Of a stretch of DNA of 64,000 bases, positions 60,581 through 64,000 are shown one piece after another. This DNA is from DAORIO01 sp964384645 (GTDB lineage: Bacteria > Patescibacteriota > Minisyncoccia > Phycocordibacterales > UBA9973): the NCBI GenBank assembly GCA_964384645.1, contig CAYLKL010000003.1, positions 19,720 through 83,719 on the forward strand, in the 5' to 3' direction. The translations under genes and the position numbers were made by a program. Under the pieces are notes generated by a model, which made no database searches, had not been told where the DNA came from, and saw only the letters and a program-made list of their open reading frames with translations. The stretch's first letter is position 1. Every line of letters begins with the position of its first letter.

Positions 60581-60593
60581 GATATTTATCGAT

Positions 60594-60664
60594 GCGGGAT
60601 TGGTTTAGTGGTAGAATACCTGCCTTCCAAGCAGGGGACAAGAGTTCGATTCTCTTATCCCGCA
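60594..60664 (+). tRNA. tRNA-Gly (anticodon TCC)
   Basis: Acceptor stem GCGGGAT/ATCCCGC, anticodon stem CCTGC/GCAGG with loop CTTCCAA, and T-arm AAGAG-TTCGATT-CTCTT are all paired. CCA is not encoded. The last 18 bases plus CA are repeated 268 bases downstream (60915-60934). Confidence 0.95.
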
Positions 60665-60666
60665 CA

Positions 60667-60934
60667 TAAAATACAGGGTCCGGATGCAACGCATTCGGGC
60701 TCTTGTATTTTACTGCGGTAAGGGAATCGAAAGCCGGAGACGCGAAGCCATCCTGAGTTTTTACGAAGGATGTTGTCGAGGCGGGTGAGCTCGGGAAAGG
60801 GACCCGAGCGCAAGACCTTTTGAGGTACAATTGAGTGAAGCGAAATTTTATCCAAAAGGTATACAGAATCTGTAAGATTAGCGAAAATTTTATGCAATAA
60901 AAATTATTTGTGACCGATTCTCTTATCCCGCACA
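60667..60934 (+). mobile_element. tRNA-Gly-flanking miniature element (E1, 268 bp)
   Basis: It is bounded by a 20-bp perfect direct repeat of the tRNA-Gly 3' end (60647-60666 and 60915-60934), as expected for site-specific integration into a tRNA gene. It has no gene. A long hairpin (60668-60712) follows the tRNA. GGGAATCGAAAGCCGGAG (motif A, 60708-60739) and GCGAAAATTTT...TTGTGACCGATTCTC (motif B, 60881-60922) are shared with E2. Other hairpins include GCTCGGG/CCCGAGC. The original tRNA terminator now lies after the second repeat. Confidence 0.55.
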
Positions 60935-60937
60935 AAT

Positions 60938-60972
60938 TAAAAAACCCAACTTACGTTGGGTTTTTTAATTTT
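60938..60972. terminator. Terminator after E1 and the 60988 gene
   Basis: AAAAAACCCAAC/GTTGGGTTTTTT stem with TTAC loop, usable from both strands. Confidence 0.9.
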
Positions 60973-60987
60973 ATTTAAGTAAAAACC

Positions 60988-61299
60988 TTAAGCTGCATTA
61001 AATGTAACGGCGTAACATGACCATCTTGTTCCCCACATAGTAACCGTACCGGAATTTGCCCCTGACCCAGATACGAATATTGGACCTTCATTTTCAGACC
61101 AACAAGCATACTCTCTGTGTCCGTCTGGTATTTCAATAAGTTTAAAATCTTTTATTGCTTCTAAATTTTCTGGTTTATCAAGTTTGAAATTAGCCTGTAT
61201 TGCAGTACCCTCCTGATTGGTCATATTTAAATCCAAAAATTGACCCCCTACCAATCCAATTATTAAAAACAAAATTGCAATTAAAAATGTATTTTTCAT
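60988..61299 (-). CDS. Small exported protein, paralogue of the 61370 gene
   Basis: The 103-aa protein begins MKNTFLIAILFLIIGLVGGQ, a signal anchor, and contains IKDFKLIEIPDGHREYACW and a Gly/Ser-rich end with two Cys. It is divergent from its paralogue (about 71 bases apart). The -10 TATAAT ends seven bases before ATG, so the transcript is probably leaderless. Function unknown. Confidence 0.65.
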   Translation of the reverse strand: MKNTFLIAILFLIIGLVGGQFLDLNMTNQEGTAIQANFKLDKPENLEAIKDFKLIEIPDGHREYACWSENEGPIFVSGSGANSGTVTMWGTRWSCYAVTFNAA

Positions 61300-61369
61300 G
61301 AAAATTATTATAGCAGAATAATTAAATATTTATTATTACACCAAACACAAATTTGTTATACTGTATTTT

Positions 61370-61675
61370 ATGAAAAATACATTTTTAATCGGATCTCTTT
61401 TTTTAATGGTAGGTCTTATAGGCGGTCAATTTTTAGATTTAAGAATTAAAAACCAAGAAGGCACAATTTTAAAAGCACCCGCAGTTGAAGATTTAAAAGA
61501 TTTAAAACCGATTAAGGATTACTCTATAATTGAAATACCTGATGGACACAGGCAATACTACTGCACAAACGGAGCATTTAGTATTTTTATTGAAGCAAAT
61601 GCCGGTAATAGTGGAACAATTGTCTATAATGGATTAACGCTTGGTTGCACTGCTGTTACGGGAAACATAGCTTAA
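61370..61675 (+). CDS. Small exported protein, paralogue of the 60988 gene
   Basis: The 101-aa protein begins MKNTFLIGSLFLMVGLIGGQ and contains IKDYSIIEIPDGHRQYYC and NSGTIVYNGLTLGCTAV, matching the neighbour along its whole length. TATACT (61357-61362) ends seven bases before ATG. The pair probably arose by local inverted duplication. Function unknown. Confidence 0.65.
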   Translation: MKNTFLIGSLFLMVGLIGGQFLDLRIKNQEGTILKAPAVEDLKDLKPIKDYSIIEIPDGHRQYYCTNGAFSIFIEANAGNSGTIVYNGLTLGCTAVTGNIA

Positions 61676-61699
61676 ATACAACAAAAAACTACTAATAAA

Positions 61700-61730
61700 A
61701 TAAAAAATCGCACATAATGTGTGATTTTTT
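61700..61730. terminator. Terminator after the 61370 gene and E2
   Basis: AAAATCGCACAT with its near-complement and six Ts on both sides. It probably was the original tRNA-Pro terminator. Confidence 0.85.
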
Positions 61731-61731
61731 A

Positions 61732-61963
61732 TTTTGTCGGGGTGCCGAGATATCTCTCCTTACAGGAGCAGTACAAAAAGCGAGAATCGGTCACAAGTAA
61801 ATTTCCTGACGAAAATTTCTCGCGACCCCGGCTCGCTGTTTTTGCCTATGTTGCACAAAACAAAAACAAGGCTCCGCCTTTCGATTCCGGACGCAAGTAA
61901 AGCAGTTTACTTGCTCACCCCGACAAAAAAAACAATAGCAGGACCAAAGTCCTGCTATTGTTT
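61732..61963 (-). mobile_element. tRNA-Pro-flanking miniature element (E2, 232 bp)
   Basis: It is bounded by a 19-bp direct repeat of the tRNA-Pro 3' end (61964-61982 and 61732-61750). Motif A (GGAATCGAAAGGCGGAG, within 61872-61901) and motif B (GCGAGAAATTTT...TTGTGACCGATTCTC, 61782-61823) match E1. It includes a strong terminator (CAATAGCAGGAC/GTCCTGCTATTG with eight Ts) right after the tRNA. A CGAGA duplication surrounds a 26-base insertion in the distal repeat (61746-61785). No gene is seen. Confidence 0.55.
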
Positions 61964-61976
61964 TTTTGTCGGGGTG
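61916..61976 (-). repeat. 28-bp hairpin including the tRNA-Pro acceptor strand
   Basis: The arms 61916-61944 and 61949-61976 are complementary apart from one bulged base. The tRNA-side arm contains the 3' acceptor strand CACCCCG, so folding of this hairpin would compete with the tRNA-Pro cloverleaf. The middle of the stem with its eight Ts also forms the terminator. Confidence 0.75.
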
Positions 61977-62039
61977 CCGAGAATCGAACTCGGCCCTTAT
62001 GTTCCCAAAACATATATACTACCGATATACTACACCCCG
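61969..62039 (-). tRNA. tRNA-Pro (anticodon TGG)
   Basis: Acceptor CGGGGTG/CACCCCG, anticodon stem TATGT/ACATA with loop TTTGGGA, and T-arm CCGAG-TTCGATT-CTCGG are paired. CCA is not encoded. The D-arm (GTATATCGGTAGTATAT) is unusually AT-rich. Its 3' end is repeated at 61732-61750. Confidence 0.93.
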
Positions 62040-62078
62040 TTACAATGTCTTCAAATCCTATCACAAGAAGGAAAAAGA

Positions 62079-62110
62079 AAAAAGCCGTCCCGAATATCGG
62101 GACGGCTTTA
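62079..62110 (-). terminator. Terminator of the 62125 gene
   Basis: AAAGCCGTCCCGA/TCGGGACGGCTTT stem with a 3-base loop and T run on the minus strand. Confidence 0.9.
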
Positions 62111-62124
62111 TTAATTTCAACCTA

Positions 62125-62529
62125 CTAAGAAAGATTTTTAGCAATTTCAACTTCTGCCATACATTTTCTTGTTATGTGAGAAAAACAATGTATGTGATTG
62201 TATTTATTAAGATCTACTAAAATCTCTTCTTTTGCAGCCAAGTTCGTGGCCTTAACAAAATCATGATAATGTTCAAAATACTTGTTTTTAGACAAAAAAG
62301 GCTTTTTGCCGGATTTAAGTACATTAATTTGACGGTCAGTTAATCTTGGACGATCCTTCTCACCATTTTGACCCTTTAGCTTCAAAAGCGCTACAGCAAG
62401 AAGGTTTTGCTCATTTAACTTCACTTTGGTGACAATTCCCTTACTTTTAAATAGCTTTAACTTCTCTATTGTTCTTTTCTTATCCTGTTCCTGAATTCTT
62501 TCAATTCTTTCTCTTGGAGTTTCTGCCAT
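62125..62529 (-). CDS. Unknown basic protein
   Basis: The 134-aa Lys-rich protein has RLTDRQINVLKSGKKPFLSKNKYFEHYHDFV and a HIHCFSHITRKCM segment (His/Cys). No family recognised. Leader CCTTAAAAAACTAAAAAG fits the common motif. Confidence 0.55.
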   Translation of the reverse strand: MAETPRERIERIQEQDKKRTIEKLKLFKSKGIVTKVKLNEQNLLAVALLKLKGQNGEKDRPRLTDRQINVLKSGKKPFLSKNKYFEHYHDFVKATNLAAKEEILVDLNKYNHIHCFSHITRKCMAEVEIAKNLS

Positions 62530-62609
62530 AATCTTTTTAGTTTTTTAAGGTTTAACATTTGGTTCTTTTCGAATTTATACTAACCCAAAAAACTACTTAT
62601 GTCAATAAA

Positions 62610-63128
62610 TTACGGTTGCAAAACATCCACACTATCCCCTTTTAGAGTTATTATTACTTCATTTATAGAATCAAACTGTTTGAGAGTGCTTTCTATTTGT
62701 GCCCTTGCCTGCCCCACCAAACATGATCCACCGCTTGGTAATTTTTCAAAATCTATAGTTGCCACATCCCCCATTATATTTATTGAATTAAGCTTTACGT
62801 CGCCGAGCGAAGAATAATATCCATGAGTTTTTTCTAGCTCATTTGGACCCAATAGAAGTTTTTCAATTGTTAGCGTTGCAATATTTGGCTCATCTTTTAT
62901 TCTTCTTTTTACTGGAAACACTTTCGAGCAATCAATTGTATTTGGATTTAAAGCAGTATTTCCTAGAAATATAGTTGTTTCTCTTGTTTGGTAATTTTCC
63001 TCAAGACCACCCTCCTCTTCTACAAGCTTATCACTTGGTAAATTTATAGACCTATCTATAGAAGCAAAATAAGAACCGGCAATTACAAAAATAAGTGCCA
63101 AAAAAATGAAGACGAATTTACTTTTCAT
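62610..63128 (-). CDS. GerMN-domain exported protein
   Basis: From MKSKFVF the protein is 172 aa with a signal anchor (about 5-23) and a GerMN-like domain (about 95-170: TIEKLLLGPNELEKTHGYYSSL, VKLNSINIMGDVATIDFEKLP, QARAQIESTLKQFDSINEVIITLKG). GerMN domains are found in spore germination and in cell-wall-related lipoproteins; here the organism is not a spore former, so a wall role is more likely. Confidence 0.8.
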   Translation of the reverse strand: MKSKFVFIFLALIFVIAGSYFASIDRSINLPSDKLVEEEGGLEENYQTRETTIFLGNTALNPNTIDCSKVFPVKRRIKDEPNIATLTIEKLLLGPNELEKTHGYYSSLGDVKLNSINIMGDVATIDFEKLPSGGSCLVGQARAQIESTLKQFDSINEVIITLKGDSVDVLQP

Positions 63129-63155
63129 ACTCAAATTATAACTTTTATCCAAAAT

Positions 63156-63557
63156 CTAATCAAAAATTTTAGTGATCCGAACAATTGAAGTCTTTTCTGA
63201 TGTATCAATAAAAACAGCCAAAACTATCGCCTCCCAATCCCCTTCGTACTGCCTTTCAGCCAAAAAAGTATGAATAGTGCGCATAAAACGATCAATTTTG
63301 ATTGGGTGAACGTTCTCTTCTGGTCTCATAGCTTCCACTTGCTCTGTGGTTTTTGAAGTAAGCCCAGAGACCGATTTTGATTTTACTTCTATAAAATAAA
63401 GCTTATTTTGTTTTTTTGAAACAATATCTATTTCTCCCCATTTTCTAGTATGGTTTTCCTCTAAAATTTCATGCCCGTGTTTTTTCAAGTACCTACAGGC
63501 AATATCTTCACCCAACTTTCCTAATGTTTGAGTTTTTGAAGTAAAAACTTTTGGCAT
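63156..63557 (-). CDS. UPF0102 (YraN-like) nuclease-fold protein
   Basis: The 133-aa protein (from MPKVFTSKTQTLGKLGED) has the YraN pattern: LGKLGEDIACRYLKKHGHEILEENH, KWGEIDIVSKKQNKLYFIEVKSKS, with the PD-(D/E)xK-like E, D and ExK. An upstream open stretch to 63617 reads through the parS palindromes and is not used. The biological role of YraN is not settled. Confidence 0.9.
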   Translation of the reverse strand: MPKVFTSKTQTLGKLGEDIACRYLKKHGHEILEENHTRKWGEIDIVSKKQNKLYFIEVKSKSVSGLTSKTTEQVEAMRPEENVHPIKIDRFMRTIHTFLAERQYEGDWEAIVLAVFIDTSEKTSIVRITKIFD

Positions 63558-63562
63558 CCTAC

Positions 63563-63584
63563 AATTGTTACACGTGTAACAATT
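63563..63584. promoter_or_regulatory. parS-like palindrome 1 (CACGTG core)
   Basis: AATTGTTACACGTGTAACAATT is a perfect 22-bp palindrome. The core TGTTACACGTGTAACA differs from the parS consensus at two positions. Its centre is 35 bp from the next site. Confidence 0.6.
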
Positions 63585-63596
63585 AATTAAAATACC

Positions 63597-63620
63597 AAAG
63601 TGTTTCACGTGAAACACTTT
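63597..63620. promoter_or_regulatory. parS centromere site
   Basis: AAAG-TGTTTCACGTGAAACA-CTTT is a perfect 24-bp palindrome whose inner 16 bases (63601-63616) are the exact parS consensus bound by ParB. parS sites cluster near the origin, so this edge is likely origin-proximal. Confidence 0.85.
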
Positions 63621-63639
63621 TAGTGTCTTTTACTGCAAA

Positions 63640-63672
63640 TTTAAAAACCCTTATAATATAAGGGTTTTTAAA
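63640..63672. repeat. 15-bp perfect hairpin
   Basis: TTTAAAAACCCTTAT and its exact complement are separated by three bases. It can act as a terminator in either direction between yraN and the tRNA region. Confidence 0.75.
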
Positions 63673-63718
63673 AACTATCAGTCAATAACCATGTCCTTTA
63701 TACCCAATAGACACATGT

Positions 63719-63727
63719 TTATCCACA
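63719..63727 (+). promoter_or_regulatory. DnaA box
   Basis: TTATCCACA is a perfect DnaA box. A single box does not make an origin, but it lies 100 bases from the parS sites in a non-coding stretch (63618-63820). Confidence 0.5.
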
Positions 63728-63792
63728 TAAAGACAATAAAGTGTCTAAATAAAGGATGGCATTTCACCAGTAATTGTCTTTTATTTAACCGA

Positions 63793-63820
63793 AAAAGAAA
63801 CCAATATGGTTTCTTTTTTT
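63793..63820. terminator. Terminator beyond E3
   Basis: AAAGAAACC/GGTTTCTTT stem with a 5-base loop and eight Ts on the plus strand; Ts are also present on the other side. Confidence 0.8.
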
Positions 63821-63945
63821 TGCAAAGAAGTTTGCAGGCTCGGCTTTACTTTGTGCACCCGGAGGGATTCGGCTATTACACAGCCTGGTACTTTTCCATA
63901 CTCGCATAAGCTCGTATAAGGAAAAGTCTTTCGAATCCCCACGCC
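63821..63945 (-). mobile_element. Miniature element at a third tRNA (E3, 125 bp)
   Basis: A 51-bp direct repeat (63821-63871 and 63946-63996) contains the tRNA 3' half plus trailer. The unit between has GGGATTCGAAAG facing CGAATCCC as a closing stem, with hairpins ACTTTTCC/GGAAAAGT and GGCT/AGCC inside. The stretch GCG-n-GGGATTCGAAAG after a 9-bp hairpin corresponds to motif A of E1 and E2. Motif B is not clearly present. No gene. Confidence 0.5.
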
Positions 63946-63978
63946 TGCAAAGAAGTTTGCAGGCTCGGCTTTACTTTG

Positions 63979-64000
63979 TGCACCCGGAGGGATTCGAACC
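63979..64000 (-). tRNA. 3' end of a tRNA cut by the window edge
   Basis: On the minus strand GG-TTCGAAT-CCCTC-CGGGTGC-A gives T-loop, T-stem and the 3' acceptor strand with discriminator A. The 5' part with the anticodon lies outside, so the amino acid cannot be named. The repeat copy at 63821-63871 is not a tRNA. Confidence 0.7.

Noticed and set aside
60667..60934. E1 as tmRNA, RNase P RNA, SRP RNA or 6S RNA
   Set aside because: I could not find the conserved cores of these RNAs, and the flanking tRNA repeat explains the boundaries better.
61734..62220. Open frames across the tRNA-Pro region
   Set aside because: They are read through a tRNA and the E2 element and have no protein-like features.
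63558..63617. N-terminal extension of the YraN-like protein
   Set aside because: It would be read through the two parS palindromes; the family begins near MPKVFTSKTQTLGKLGED.
1..64000. CRISPR array or Cas genes
   Set aside because: No regularly spaced short repeats and no Cas-like protein were seen.
1..64000. Alternative genetic code with TGA as glycine (Gracilibacteria/SR1 type)
   Set aside because: TGA is used as a normal stop, for example at the end of the M50 protease gene, and core proteins have full length with the standard code.

Overview
The window is AT-rich bacterial chromosome with very tight spacing. Most starts lack a Shine-Dalgarno sequence, TGA is a stop, and there is a large secretome of GWI-repeat, LamG and Ig-like proteins. 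Together with short or reduced versions of core proteins (trigger factor without a PPIase domain, NusA of 424 aa, ComEC split in two), this points to a Candidate Phyla Radiation (Patescibacteria) organism, most likely a Parcubacteria-type lineage. That assignment is inference from gene content and style. Two parS-like palindromes and a DnaA box near the right edge suggest that this edge lies near the replication origin.

Layout. 1-18116 holds the str/S10/spc ribosomal superoperon, read on the minus strand: rpsL-rpsG, an orphan gene, fusA, tuf-rpsJ-rplC-rplD-rplW-rplB, then rpsS-rplV-rpsC-rplP-rpmC-rpsQ-rplN-rplX-rplE, then rpsN-rpsH. Foreign blocks break it. Four pyrimidine genes (pyrD, pyrC, pyrE, pyrF) sit between rplB and rpsS, two orphan genes sit between rplE and rpsN, and an SDR protein plus a 21-aa peptide gene sit between tuf and fusA. 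18219-23346 is an overlapping three-gene operon: M50 membrane protease, GWI-repeat surface protein, S74-chaperone surface protein. 23393-29125 carries rpmB, a ComEC-type hydrolase, SodA, a secreted protein with a Bacteroidota-style T9SS sorting domain, the ComEC channel and RNase HI. 29204-37999 encodes two giant LamG/Ig-like paralogues that share a nearly identical 547-bp block.

38112-59429 is mixed housekeeping and surface genes: recJ, a HIT hydrolase, tpiA-pgk, two large secreted proteins, tig, a membrane pyrophosphatase, nusA, clpP, rny, a SIMPL protein and hup. 59602-64000 is accessory-like, with small unknown genes, tRNA-Gly, tRNA-Pro and the 3' end of a third tRNA. Each tRNA is followed by a short segment (125-268 bp) that ends in a direct repeat of that tRNA's own 3' end. 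The three segments share internal motifs, and I regard them as a possible family of miniature tRNA-targeted integrative elements, the most unusual signal in the window.

Regulation. Many genes look like single transcription units, with a sigma70-type promoter (TTGACA/TATAAT-like, 16-18 spacer) and a clear intrinsic terminator. fusA, tuf, rpsS and rpsL each have a short hairpin starting at about +1, and nusA has a terminator-antiterminator-like leader. More than a dozen genes carry a (C/T)TAAAAA(A)CT leader motif just upstream of ATG. A few (clpP, HIT, a divergent paralogue pair) look leaderless.
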